Source: Chromera velia | Lineage: Eukaryota; Sar; Chromeraceae | Direction of reading: 5' to 3' | Length of the DNA: 46,453 bases | NCBI GenBank assembly: GCA_018398765.1 | Contig: JAHBMJ010000050.1 | Span: 9,454-55,906 of the forward strand | Part shown: positions 21,498 to 32,234 of the stretch, piece by piece | Numbering within the stretch: position 1 is the first letter of the stretch | Layout of the letters: the number at the start of each line of letters is the position of its first letter | Notes under the pieces: model-generated | Databases searched by the model: none | The model's input: the letters and a program-made list of their open reading frames with translations, nothing else | What the model was told of the DNA's origin: nothing | Made by a program: the position numbers and the translations under genes

Positions 21498-22485
21498 ATG
21501 TGTGTGTGCGAGTCTGTGTTGCAGCACCGGAGCACTTTGCCCCCCACCTCCGCCACGTGTGGACTCTGTACTCCGGTGGGGACATTGTGGTGTCAAAGTC
21601 TCTTCATGTGGCAGAGAAAAATGGTCCGTCGGTCGGTCGCTTAGTTCTTTGGACGGTGACGATCAGTGTTGGGGGGGGCATTTCCTTCGGCTTTCCTGTG
21701 AGGTTCACATGCTTCGTGAATGAGCTGTCTTGTTTATCAGTCATAAAGAGTGTTCTCTATCCGTCTTTCTTCTTCCTTTCTGTTTGTTTGTTTGTGCTTT
21801 TCCTCCAGGCGCTGTACCAAATTCGGTGCGTCACCTGGGAGTGGTCTGGGAGGTGTACAACCCAGATGCCTCGGTGGTGGTTCCTCTGAAGCGGTCCCTG
21901 ATCTACCACGATCGGCAAGCGAGCATCCAGCTCAGACAGGTGCGTGCGTGCGTCGATGTGCGTGAAGTTTAGCGGGTGGGTGTGCGCGGATAGGATCGGA
22001 TCGGTTGGGCTCTCGGTTGCGTCATCGAAATGTTGAAAGGAAGAGAGCGCTGCTTTCGAAACTGCCAGATAGATCACATGACATCCGCGAATCGACCTGA
22101 GTAGAGGCTGGGGGGGGGGCGTCCATATGCGATGGCAAACTTGGCAGCCAGTCTTGCTTGTATGTCGCCTTCACTTATTCCATCCATGCGTCTGGCGAGA
22201 GTGCATGGGTGCTGGAGGGAAAAGGGTACCTTCGTTTTTGCTTTGCTGAATTGTCAAGGATTGATGGAAACCCTTCAAAGTGGGCTGTAGAGTTCCCAGT
22301 TAATGGAAAGGGTAGACCGGAAGTGTTTGAATGAATCAATTAAGTGAGCTGGGGGGTGCTTGGGTGTGCCAGCGTGCCTGTCCGTCTGTTTTTTCTTTTT
22401 TGTGTGGGTGTCATTCTTTCTTCCCTCTTTTTTGCAGGGAGACGAGCTCCTGTTTTATGTGATGAAGGGCGGGAAGATGGCATGA
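18276..22485 (+). CDS. F-box-like protein with N-myristoylation signal
   Basis: Nine exons with matching phases: 18276-18779, 19184-19518, 20077-20232, 20432-20465, 20538-20602, 21064-21116, 21525-21623, 21809-21939 and 22438-22485, giving 474 residues. The chosen Met gives MGTLCTKEQ, a good substrate for N-myristoyltransferase (Gly2) with Cys5 available for palmitoylation, so membrane attachment is likely. Residues 85-120 (FIEPAVLTHLLPFLYEK, then ATVCPHWFAAIV) fit the F-box helix pattern that binds Skp1. The rest is beta-rich (ISYSFCYVEG, VCVGDVVEFGVQLANL, HVWTLYSGGDIVVSKSL, VRHLGVVWEVYNPD) and may form a substrate-binding domain I do not recognise. It ends GDELLFYVMKGGKMA. Introns are loaded with CT/GT/CA microsatellites. 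The F-box call is a pattern judgement. Confidence 0.7.
20640..20963. repeat. Compound dinucleotide microsatellite
   Basis: (CT)n, (GT)n, (CA)n and (GA)n tracts lie in the intron after exon 5 of the F-box gene. CT/GA and GT/CA tracts are mutually complementary, so the pre-mRNA can form a long hairpin here. Confidence 0.95.
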
Positions 22486-24504
22486 ATTAAGGGTGCTCGG
22501 GAGAGGGAGGAAAAGGTACGGACAAACACCCGTGGCTGTGGAGAGAGTGGGAGGAGGGAAGGAGGGGGCTCTTTCTCTGAATCTCTTGGCCACTGTTTGT
22601 CTGTGTGTTCATGCCTGGGCGGGGTGAGGAGAGAAGATGAATGGGAGAGGGCGAAAAACTGCGCTGCACCTTCTGCTGGGACCCTCGAGACCGTGCAAAC
22701 CTCCTGTGGAAGGCATCTTCTCTGACACACTTCCTCTCGCCGTTGCTCTCTGTCTGGGTGGGCGCATACCGCGCGCCCTCCAACTCTCCACTTCTCTTTG
22801 TAATTCCTTTAGACCAACCTGCATTGAGGTGTCTCCTTCTTTCCATCATTCGAAGGAATGTCTTTCGGAGAGAAGAGGAGGGCTTCCTGTATTCCCTCCC
22901 CTCTTCGATCGAGCTGTACAAACAGAGGAGAGGAGAGGAAAGGACCCTTACCTGCCTGCCAGAGGAGGGATCTTCTGACAGCTAGTGCGCATCTGCTCGG
23001 CCTCTCCCCCTTAATTCTTTCATTCTTCCTCCCTCCGTCTTCCTTCATTCTTTCTTGGGAGTTCCCGGCCTTTCGGGTAATTGACAAGAGCGGGTCTTAA
23101 TGAAAAGTGACTTCAAAAGTCAAATGAGTTCTGCATGTGTTGCTTATATTTATATGCATGTGTTCCTTATAGGACATTTCTATCAAATTTCTACTAGAAT
23201 TTCTATCGATTTCTATGTGATTTCTACTACTATACTGGATTTCTATGATATTTGTATCTAGTTTTCAGACACTGTTTTCTAATAGATCTATAAGTTTTTT
23301 ATGATTATAGGATTAGGATTAAGATTTATGTTCTGGGGTTGTCCCGGGGTCCACTGCCGGGGGACGGCTTGCATCGGGTATTTCTATAACTTTTTGTGGG
23401 GGTACGAAGACGTCTATTACGTGTGCTTAATTCTAGGTTTAATTTCATACTCTGTTGTGGTAACTTTATTCAAAAATTTACCTTATAAGCTAGACTATAG
23501 AAGCTAGACCTTAAAGTACTATATAAAGGACCTACTAATAAAGATGGGGTGCAAACATGCTAAGCCCTGCACTTAACATAGCGCCGGGAAGGCTTAGCGC
23601 GGAACGAATCACTAAAAAAACTTTAAAACTAATAAAAGCTTTTAATCTTAATTTTTTTAAAAAAATTTATTAAATAACCTTGTGCAACAGTTGTTTGTGA
23701 CAGTTTATCTCTATGTTTATGTTATCACGTATTGTGCATGATAAGCATTGAATTCAGCCATTGATCTAGGCATTGATGATACAATAAAATCAAAAACTAT
23801 ATATAATTAAAAAAACGCTAAAGTTTGCCGCGCTGTGGTAGCGGTGGTGCAAGGTTTAGCAAATATAAAATTTTAAATCACTCAATCATGTGCACTGGCC
23901 CACCAGAACGGCACCGATCGATTGAAAGTTGTGAAACATGATTCAGGCTTCCTTTTACACGCCTGTTTTTTTCTTCTGCTTTCCCAATCCAGATTATTCC
24001 GCGTGCCCACGCACTGAGGAGTTCGAACAACGACCGTGACTAGGACCGTGAGGGACCTAGTGAGGGACTCAAGAAGGAAATTTCAGGGCAGACCGTAGCA
24101 GCTCTGCATCGATACACAAAAATACATGCACCGAGAGCCTCTAAACTCCGTTTCTTGAATTTTGTCTTCCTCCATGCATTCCCCCCGAATCAAATCTCTA
24201 GTTTGTCATTCAACCAAGTCCATTCAGAACAACCCCACCGACTCATCTGTCAGACCTGCAATGCATGTCAACAGACCCTCCAACAGCGGCGCAAATTAAG
24301 GAACTGGAAAGGTATTCATGGAGAGAGTCACTGAGGCTCCTTGGTCCTCCCTGCTCATGCACTCTGTAAATTAAGAAAAGAAATCCTGTCGTCCTCTCGC
24401 TCCTTGACCGAGCTGTCAGACGCTCCATTCTCTTGTCTGCCTGTCTGTCTGTCTGTCTGCCTGTCTGTCTGACCCCACTCTAATCCCTTCTTCCGCCTGT
24501 AAGC

Positions 24505-24537
<33 letters not shown>

Positions 24538-24696
24538 ATGAGCAAGTGAGTGAGTGCAGAGATGGTCGACGGGTCTATCTCCCGGCATTCTTTCTCCCCC
24601 TTTCTTATTTCTTTCCTTCCGCTTCCTTCCCCCCTTCCCCCAATTCCGTCCTTCCCTCACTCAATCATCCACTCATCCATCCATCCATCCATTCAA
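22486..24696. other. Convergent spacer with AT-rich island
   Basis: The spacer lies between two gene 3' ends. 22486-23090 is purine/pyrimidine-biased 3' flank. 23100-23900 is AT-rich and includes a degenerate TTTCTAT-type array (23175-23260), a GC patch (23335-23400) and GTGCAACAGTTGTTTGTGAC (about 23681). 24430-24720 holds CTGT, GT and CATC microsatellites. No gene is supported. Confidence 0.45.
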
Positions 24697-26091
24697 TCAG
24701 AGCTTTGCCCCCTCACTGGTGAGAACTTCGTAAATCGCATCGGCAACGTAACCGATGTTGTTGTCATTCAGACCGGCGAGAGAAATTCGACCGCTCTTGA
24801 GCATGTACACATGATGCTTTTGAGTCATTCTCTCGGACTGTGCCACGGTGAGGCCCGTGAAAGAGAACATTCCTATCTGATTAGTGATGTGCTCCCACGT
24901 CCCCGGGGTCTTCCTCTCCTCCAGAGCCTTCCGGAGCAGCGATCGGACTTTCAAAATCCTCCCTGCAATTTCCTTTAGCTCGGTCTCCCACCTCTTCTTC
25001 AATGCTGGGTCTTCGAGGATGCGGGAGACTAGCATGGCTCCATGGCGGGGGGGGGAGGAGTACATTGGACGTACGACTAGTTTGATACGGGAGAGAACGA
25101 CTTTTGCTCTTTCGAAGTTCGCACAAAAGAGATGAAGCATCCCAATGCGCTCTCCGTAGAGACCAAAATTCTTCGCAAACGACTGGGCACAGATCATCTC
25201 CAGACCTGCTTTCTCGAACATCCGAACTGCTGCCCCATCTTTCTCCAAGTCCCCGCTTGCATACCCTTGATAGGCGTTATCAAAAAAGGGGAACAGTTTC
25301 TTTTCTTGGACGATCGACAGGATCTCACCCCACTGGGCTTCTGTGGGGTCCACCCCGGTCGGGTTGTGCGCACACGAATGAAGGAGCACAACGCTGCCTT
25401 CCGGGGCCGCTCTGAGCGTTTCGGTCATTCCCTTGAAGTCCAAACTTCTCGAGGCAGGATCCCAGTAGGGATACGTCCTGCACTCGATGCCGGACTTTTT
25501 CAGAATGTCCTTGTGGTTCCCCCACGTCGGGTCAGATACGTAACAGATCTCCATACCCACCGTCTTCAGAAACTCAAACCCGACCCTCAGAGCCCCTGTG
25601 CCCGAGAGGGCTTGGAGGGAACAGATGCGAGAGAGATCAATGGAGGGATCCTCTCCGAGGAGGAGCTGTTGGGTTAATTTCTTCAATGGGGCCCAGCCGT
25701 CAATGGGGAGGTACTCTTTATTTAGTGCCTCGTCTGCAGCTATCTGCCGCTCGACCTCTCTGACCACTGGGAGCACGACAGGTTTCCCCGTCTCGTCTCT
25801 GTACGCCCCAATGCCAAGGTCGACCTTGTTGGGGTTTGTGTCTGCTTTGTAGGCGAGGGCAGTGCCCAAAATGGGATCAGGAGGAGCCTCCTCCAATTTC
25901 TCGAACCAAGAGGCCCCAGCAGGCATGATGGTGAGTGCCTCGCTTCTCTTTGCTGTGTGCGGTGTGGAAAAGGCAGAAACAGAAGCCCCCCGCTTTTGTT
26001 GGAGAGTGGGGCTCAGGAGGAAAGAGTGCGAAAGACGGATACAAGAGAAAAACACAGAGCTCAGTAGGAACGCAACGAGACGGCAGTTCAT
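24697..26091 (-). CDS. Aspartate aminotransferase with bipartite targeting leader
   Basis: Single exon, 464 residues. A PLP enzyme interconverting aspartate + 2-oxoglutarate and oxaloacetate + glutamate. Family marks: LGIGAYRDETGKP (91-104), AHNPTGVDPT with Asn243, FFDNAYQGYASGD with Asp271 and Tyr274, the PLP-lysine in SFAKNFGLYGERIG (Lys307), and the substrate-carboxylate arginine in SGRISLAGLN (Arg435). The enzyme core begins near residue 61 (SWFEKLEEAPPDPILG). The leader MNCRLVAFLLSSVFFSCIRL is a signal peptide, followed by a Ser/Thr/Lys-rich stretch, as expected for import into a complex plastid; a secretory destination is the alternative. The open frame continues 75 codons upstream without conserved sequence. 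This Met was chosen because it exposes the signal peptide. Head-to-head with the RtcB gene. Confidence 0.92.
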   Translation of the reverse strand: MNCRLVAFLLSSVFFSCIRLSHSFLLSPTLQQKRGASVSAFSTPHTAKRSEALTIMPAGASWFEKLEEAPPDPILGTALAYKADTNPNKVDLGIGAYRDETGKPVVLPVVREVERQIAADEALNKEYLPIDGWAPLKKLTQQLLLGEDPSIDLSRICSLQALSGTGALRVGFEFLKTVGMEICYVSDPTWGNHKDILKKSGIECRTYPYWDPASRSLDFKGMTETLRAAPEGSVVLLHSCAHNPTGVDPTEAQWGEILSIVQEKKLFPFFDNAYQGYASGDLEKDGAAVRMFEKAGLEMICAQSFAKNFGLYGERIGMLHLFCANFERAKVVLSRIKLVVRPMYSSPPRHGAMLVSRILEDPALKKRWETELKEIAGRILKVRSLLRKALEERKTPGTWEHITNQIGMFSFTGLTVAQSERMTQKHHVYMLKSGRISLAGLNDNNIGYVADAIYEVLTSEGAKL

Positions 26092-26623
26092 CAGAGTCGG
26101 CTCGACGCCTCTCGATCTCCACCGCAACTGCAGCCCAAAAATCAAAGACCGGTTTGAATGTGGAAGTTCTGGAGCTTCAACACAAAGGAGGATTGGGGAC
26201 TGGGGAACTGCTGTATTCATATTGAGTTTGACATTCGAGACAGAGAAGGCAGTCTGACAGTCTGAGTGACGTGGGCACAAACGGGGCGGACTGGGTCCGA
26301 CGCGGTCCGACCACAATCATGTCGGGCCATTGTCGGCGCGCGGAGATGCGTCACATGCAGCTAGCTATAGCCGAATATAGCCGAATCTTCGGCTAGCTCT
26401 GCTGCAGCTGTGCGACCGCGTCTCTCGATCTTGTAGACGGAGACAGTGCATGTTGAAAGCATACTTGTAGTGTTCTGCAGATCCCCTCATCAACGGCAGG
26501 CGCTCTTTACGTATCTCACAGAAGAAGGTGATTCGGGTTTGAGACCTCTAAGTGGCCCATTTGGTTTTTTTTGGCGTACAAACTTGGTTTTCCGTACGTT
26601 TCTGGATTCAAAAAGTGACCAGC
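26092..26623. promoter_or_regulatory. Divergent promoter region of AspAT and RtcB genes
   Basis: A short gap between outward-facing genes, presumably with both promoters. It contains the perfect palindrome TAGCCGAATCTTCGGCTA (26378-26395), preceded by a second TAGCCGAATA copy. This is a candidate binding site for a dimeric regulator or simply a hairpin. No AT-rich island is seen. Confidence 0.4.
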
Positions 26624-29600
26624 ATGCGTTCTTGTGTGACGGTAGCGGAAGTGGGGCAGGAGCACAAGTGCAAGACGGTGGTCTTGGAGGGCAAGGGTGA
26701 GAAGGCGCTTGAGTTTGTTGCGTTCTCGAAGACTCTTCACAGCAAGCTGAACGTGAAGAAGAAGGGACACCTGTTCCTCCGAGTGGACAAAAAGGAAGAG
26801 ACGGTGCTGCCTCTGACTGTGGAGAATTTCCGTGAAGCATGCCAGAGATTTGGTTTCTTCGACGGCAAGACGATCCTGCTCTCCTCCCATTCGGAGTGGA
26901 AAGCCAGTGGGGTGGTGGTTTCTCTGGAGTCATTGCGGGGGGACACGGCGGGAGAGGGGGGAGGGGGAGACGGCGAAGGAGACGGGCGGGGTCCAGGCGG
27001 GGAAGTCAGAGTGATTGCGGTGAAGAGGTCAGTGTCAGCAATGCACCCCGTCTTTGTTTTTCTCTTCTCTGTGGAAGGCTGCGTTTTTCTATCCGGCTGT
27101 AGATCTGCGAGTCCACATTCTTTCCGTTCCTTCCGGCTGCTGCACTTTCTGCCTGTCAGTCGCATGTCGACGCATGCGGAGCCGTTCACTCATTCGCGCT
27201 TGTTTTTTCTAACCTGAGAGAGTTCGGACTGAACTGAGAAAAACTGGCAACTTCTTTGTCTGTCATGTCTTCTGGTTTCTTCTCCCCCCTTCAGTTCACG
27301 GTCCAGCTAAGTTTGTTCAAATTCATTTCCTTTACCATTCAACGAACGTCTAAGTTCTCTCGGATGGTTGCCAAATCGAATCGAATCGAACGGAATGAAA
27401 TGGGATGGAGTGGAATGCAGTGAGGTGGAGCCAGAGGCCCTCAAGCAGCTGGAGAGAACGGCGCAACTCCCGGGGTGCAGGTGGGTGGGCTCTTTGAACT
27501 AACTGCATGCAGGCAGGCGGGCAGGCAGGCAGGCTGCTGGGCTTTCAGTTTGTTTTTCTAGTGTAATTCTCGACAGATCCCGCTGGAGGCGCTTCTAGAG
27601 TGAAGTTTTTGCGTGATGCACGTTTTTCAAGGCGCAAAGAAGACGAAACAACGCCTTCCAGCTCTCTCTGTGGTTGCTTCACTTGCCGTCTTTCTTTCCT
27701 TTCTTTGTTCTCTTTCTTACTCACCGACCTTCTCATTTCCACCTGAAAGCCTGGTTGTGCGAGTGAGTGTCTGCAGGTATGCCGTCGGAATGCCGGACCT
27801 CCATCCGGGGAAGGGCTTTCCCATAGGTGCCTCCGTTCTCTGCAGCGGCGTTGTGTATCCCTTCCTTGTGGGGGGGGACATCGGGTGTGGGATGTCGATG
27901 GTGGATACGGGGAGGTCTGTGTCGAGGCAGTTCCGGTCCGAGAAAGGTCTGGAGAGATTTGGGAGGAGACTGCAGGAATCGTTCGAGGACTGGCAGGGCT
28001 TTCCTCTCGAGGCGTTGGAGGAAGAACTGCAGAAACAAAAGGGGGGGGAAGAGGAAGAAGACGGGTATTGGGGAGAGGTGGGCGGAGGGGTCTGTACGTC
28101 TGGAGGGGCAGAGAGTGGAGAGAGGAGAGGAGAGATGAGTGCTTATGACGGCGCACAAATCAATTTGGAGAAGCGTCTTGAGTGGCCGTCTGTTGTCCCT
28201 CCAGTCCTCGAGCTCTCTTTTTCCTCTCCCCTCTGCTGCCCCGAGGGAGAAGGGGAAAAGGAGCAGCCTGAGCAGGAAAGCATGAAGCAACAGACGGAAG
28301 AAGAGAAGAGGCAAGAGGCTTCGGGTGTACATGGCGAGAAGCAAAATCACTTGGCAGAAACAGAGACGGCCCAGCCAAAACCGATTCACCTGAGGCAGTT
28401 TGACTCTTCTTTGGGTTCTGTAGGAGGAGGGAACCACTTTGCGGAACTGCAGGCGGTTGAAGAGGTGGGGTTGGCCCTCGTGCTTTGTTTGGGTCCATAC
28501 TTTTTGTTGTTCTTCGTTTGTCTGCATGTGTGCCTGAACGGCTGCTTTTTCGTCTCCCTGACTTCAACGTAATCTGATTGACTGTGCTGCTCTACGCTTG
28601 ACGCATTTGCCGGCATTCGTTTGTCCTAACTTTGACTTCTTTGTTTGGCTTCTGCGTGCTTTTATGAAGGTTCGAGATGCTGCGTGTTTCTCCTCGCTGG
28701 GTCTCTCCGAAGACCGGCTCCTTTTGTTGGTGCACAGCGGCTCCAGAGGGCTGGGGGCGGCCGTGTTGGACGCGCACATGACGAAAAATGGGACGAGGGG
28801 GGCGACCGAGGGCGGGGAGGACTTTGTGAACTACATGAAGGCTCATGACGCTGCATGCGCATGGGCAGTGAGAAATCGTCAACTGATCGCTAGACGGTGT
28901 GTGTACGGTTTTTGCATGTTTTGCGTTATGCAGCTTTTTGTTGTATGATTTTGCTTCTGCGTTCCCGTTAGCTCGATCACTATTTTAGTTGCGTTTCGGT
29001 TTCTGTGTAGTTGGTGTGGCATAGCAGCATGACCTTGCACGGTCTTGAAATGCCCCGGCAAAATCACGCTCGGCCAATGAACTCTGAGTTTTTCTTTCTG
29101 ACGTCGTCTTTTTTCCTGTATGTAAATGTTTCTCCAAACATGTGCACGCATGCACACGTATATGCATATTTATGTGATGTCCCTCTGACATTTTCTTTCG
29201 TTTTCAATGTCATCTTCTTGCAAGGCAGGCAGGCGGTACCGTGCCTGACATATGTCCCTGTTACACACAATGAACGTAACGCGAAGGTCAAAGACAGACA
29301 TGCGTCTAGCTTCTTCTCTTTCCGGATATCCAATGCCCTCTCTTTGGCTTTTCTGCCTTCAACTAATCGATCGTCCGATCTGTCGATTCCCGTCGGACTG
29401 TGTTCATCCTGACTGGCTGTCTGAAAACACGCACGCAGGTTTTTCGCTTGTGCGGGTCTGGACTTCCGAAAGGCCAGGTGCGTGTTCGACATCGTACACA
29501 ATAACGTCTGCCGAATCTCTGATAATCCTTCTGGGTCTCACGGAGAAGCGGCGGGGGAGAGTCACCATGAAGATGCAGAGAAATGTCCTCAGAAGAGCGA

Positions 29601-30898
29601 GACAGAAACAGCGACTGATGACCCTGTCCCCTTTTCCTCCTCTTCCGCCTCTTCGTCCACGAGCCGGTCAGGGAAGAAGGAGGAGCAGGAAGAGAAGAAG
29701 AGCCTCTTCCTCCACAGGAAAGGAGCTGCACCTGCCGTAATGGGAAATCCGATCGTCATCCCAGGCAGCAGGGGCGCTTTCTCTTTCCTGGTAATGCCCT
29801 CAGACGACTCTGAGGCGCTCCAGAGGTCCGTCTGTCTGTCCCCGAAAAAACCATATGGGCTCAATAGGGCCTTTTCTAGAACTCTGCTGACCGTGGTTGC
29901 ACGCAGCTTGTTCGTTCCAGCCGTGCCCCGATGGCCTCCTCAAGATGCGATGATATTTTTTCTCTCGTCATCCTTCAAACGCTGTCTTGCGTCACTCAGG
30001 CTGAGCACGCCATGTGTTTCGCTGTGAGCGCCGAAAAGTAAACAAACACGCGAGCAAGCAAAAGGGAGAGTAGACAGACAGAAGAAATAGTTTCGTTCTG
30101 TTCCGTCTCTGGGAACGTACTCACATGAATGAGTACGTGCATGTCTTTCTGTTCATGCATGCATGCCTGCAGGTGCGGAATGTCTGTTGCTCACGGGGCG
30201 GGTCGGAAAATGGACAGGGGGAGTGCCTTGGAGAAGGTGAAGCACCGAGTGAAGGGGGACCTGGAGAGCCTCTACAAGACAACGCTTGGGTCTCGGGTCG
30301 TGTGCGGCAACAAGAGTCTCCTCTACGAGGAGGCTCCTGAGGCCTACAAGGTGAGCTAGCGGCAGACGGGAGGGACGAGTGGCTAAATAACCAACTAACT
30401 GGTTGGTTGCGTCTTAATTCCGTGGAAGATGGAGGGGTGAGGATGAACGAAACGAGAGATTGCGCTTGAGAAGATTCGAAGAGAGGGGTGAGGATTGAGA
30501 GGGAGCGGTGCGCAGACAGAGTGCGAAAACGAAGAGGAAAAAATGAACATATTGACTCCGCAGGAAATGCTCCTTTTTCTATCTCTTGGCTGAGACCTTT
30601 TTCGCATATGTAGGCCAGCCTTACAATGCTACTTTCTGTCTGCCTTTCCTGACTACCTGGCCCTGCCTGGCCTTCTGGAAGGCATCTCGGCTTGATTGAG
30701 AACAAGAATTGGTCACGTTTTATGACCACCTATCATTTCAGTACTGTATTTCTCCCTTCCTCGCTTCCAGCCTTCCTCAATCTCCTTCTTCTCTTTCATT
30801 TTTTCTTTGTTCCTTCCTTCCCTTCTTCCTCCAAAGAATTCACGTCTGTGTGTAAACATGAAGAGGTGTGAGTGTGTGTCTGTGTGTATGTGCGTATA

Positions 30899-30940
<42 letters not shown>

Positions 30941-31319
30941 GGAGGGAGGGAGGGAGGGAGTGAGCGCTTCAGTGCATGTTGTACGTGTGTATGAGTGCGC
31001 GTGCTGTCTCTCTGTTTTCTTCTCCTTCCGAAAATTTTATCTTTCTTCCGCGTTCCTCTGCCTGTCTGTATCTGTCAAACAGTATAAGCTACTTTGTCGC
31101 AATAGTTTGACCAGACTGTGTGTACATAGGAGATTCTCACTCTCAGTGTGCGTGTGTGTACTCTCTCTCTCTCTCTCTCTATGTGTGTGTGTGTGTGTGT
31201 GTGTGTGCATGTTTGCTTGTGTACAGGAAATCGAGGCAATCGTAGAAGATTTGGAGGATGCAGGTGCAGTCCGCGTTGTGGCTGTCCTCCGTCCTCTCGT
31301 TACCTTCAAATGCTCCTGA
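26624..31319 (+). CDS. RtcB-family RNA ligase, release-factor-H-coupled type
   Basis: Seven exons: 26624-27027, 27421-27480, 27777-28464, 28670-28896, 29439-29825, 30173-30350 and 31227-31319; phases match, 678 residues. RtcB joins 2',3'-cyclic-phosphate or 3'-phosphate RNA ends to 5'-OH ends using GTP and Mn2+. All hallmarks are present: GMPDLHPGKGFPIGA, GGDIGCGM (metal Cys), GGGNHFAE, VHSGSRGLG, DIVHNN, HRKGAAP, IPGSRGAFSF and SVAHGAGRKM with the guanylylated His. The PDLHPGKG and GGDIGCGM forms and the ending SLLYEEAPEAYK ... VRVVAVLRPLVTFK resemble the bacterial RtcB linked to peptide-release factor PrfH rather than the eukaryotic tRNA-splicing RtcB. Unusual: about 120 extra N-terminal residues, an E/Q/K-rich insert (about 200-365) and a Ser/Glu-rich insert before HRKGA. 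The upstream frame is open, so the start is uncertain. Confidence 0.88.
30880..30962. repeat. GT/GA/GGGA microsatellite
   Basis: (GT)n, (GA)n and (GGGA)n follow each other in the last intron of the RtcB gene. A second CT/GT tract at 31157-31208 lies just before its final exon. Confidence 0.9.
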
Positions 31320-31568
31320 GCAGTCCACTTGAGGCTACTAGATGGTAAACAGCATGTAGCGAGATGCATCGATGCTCATATTTGCCAGCTTTCCGTGCAG
31401 CTGGCGAGCCGTAGCCATACGCTCATCGCTTCAGGCTGTCAGCCTAGCCTGAGAGTACCTGAATAGCTGAAAATCGTACGTGGTTGAAGACATCAACGGT
31501 CAACGTTGTTAAGTTTGTTGAACTTTGTTCGGGAACCGGAGCTGGGACCGTACTAGGGACAGGGGCTC

Positions 31569-31599
<31 letters not shown>

Positions 31600-32234
31600 C
31601 GTAGGGCCGGCTCTATGCAAAAAATGTATCCTAGTTAAATTTAGTATGGATTAAAGTGAAGTCCTATTGCAAAAAAATGAACTATATGAAGTTACTATGA
31701 ACAGATGTTACAGATCACGAAAAATATAGTTTTAAATACTTAGCAACCGTTGTTTGGAAATGTATGCATGCCAGTAAGAACGATACGTACATATGAATGA
31801 ATGAATGAATGAATGCCTAAGAATGAATGCATGAATGTATATAATTTCATCATTAAATTTTTTTTTAGCAACATTACGCAACGACTGGCAATACATGACA
31901 ACTCATGAACAACATTTGTTTTATTAATATAATCAGATCCAAATTAAACTTTAATTTAAAGAAAGGAACATGCAGTCTAGAGGACAGGTTGCTTAGGAAT
32001 CTAGTTGGTAATACGTTGGGCCCACTTAATAGTTTCAATTATTAGTTTGTGTAAATAAAATCAAATAGAAACAAAGCCTAGAACAAAACATGAACAACAT
32101 TTAATAACTGCTGTTTGCAAAAGCATATATGGCAACCATTATTACGTACGTATGTCTCTCGATCACAGAGTTACAGTATATTCAATTTTAGCATTCAAAC
32201 AAATATTTAATTTAGCAACTTTTGAATGTTGCGC
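31320..32234. other. AT-rich island with dispersed repeat copy
   Basis: Includes an (AT)n tract at 31573-31600 and GAATGAATGAAT at about 31794-31815. From 31865 a degenerate repeat begins GCAACATTACGCAACGACTG; its relative lies at 33097-33360 beyond the hAT-like element. Shared words include GGACAGGTT, GTAATAC(A/G)TTGGG and CCACTTAA. No gene is supported. Confidence 0.5.

Noticed and set aside
26446-26700. Plus-strand frame upstream of RtcB starting near 26446
   Set aside because: It overlaps RtcB exon 1 in another frame and has no features; the RtcB frame continues into clear family motifs.
31330-31480. Clover-like pairing in CAGC/GCTG and CAGGCTGTCAGCCTAGCCTG as possible tRNA or ncRNA
   Set aside because: No T-loop GTTCRA or acceptor pairing; only small local hairpins.
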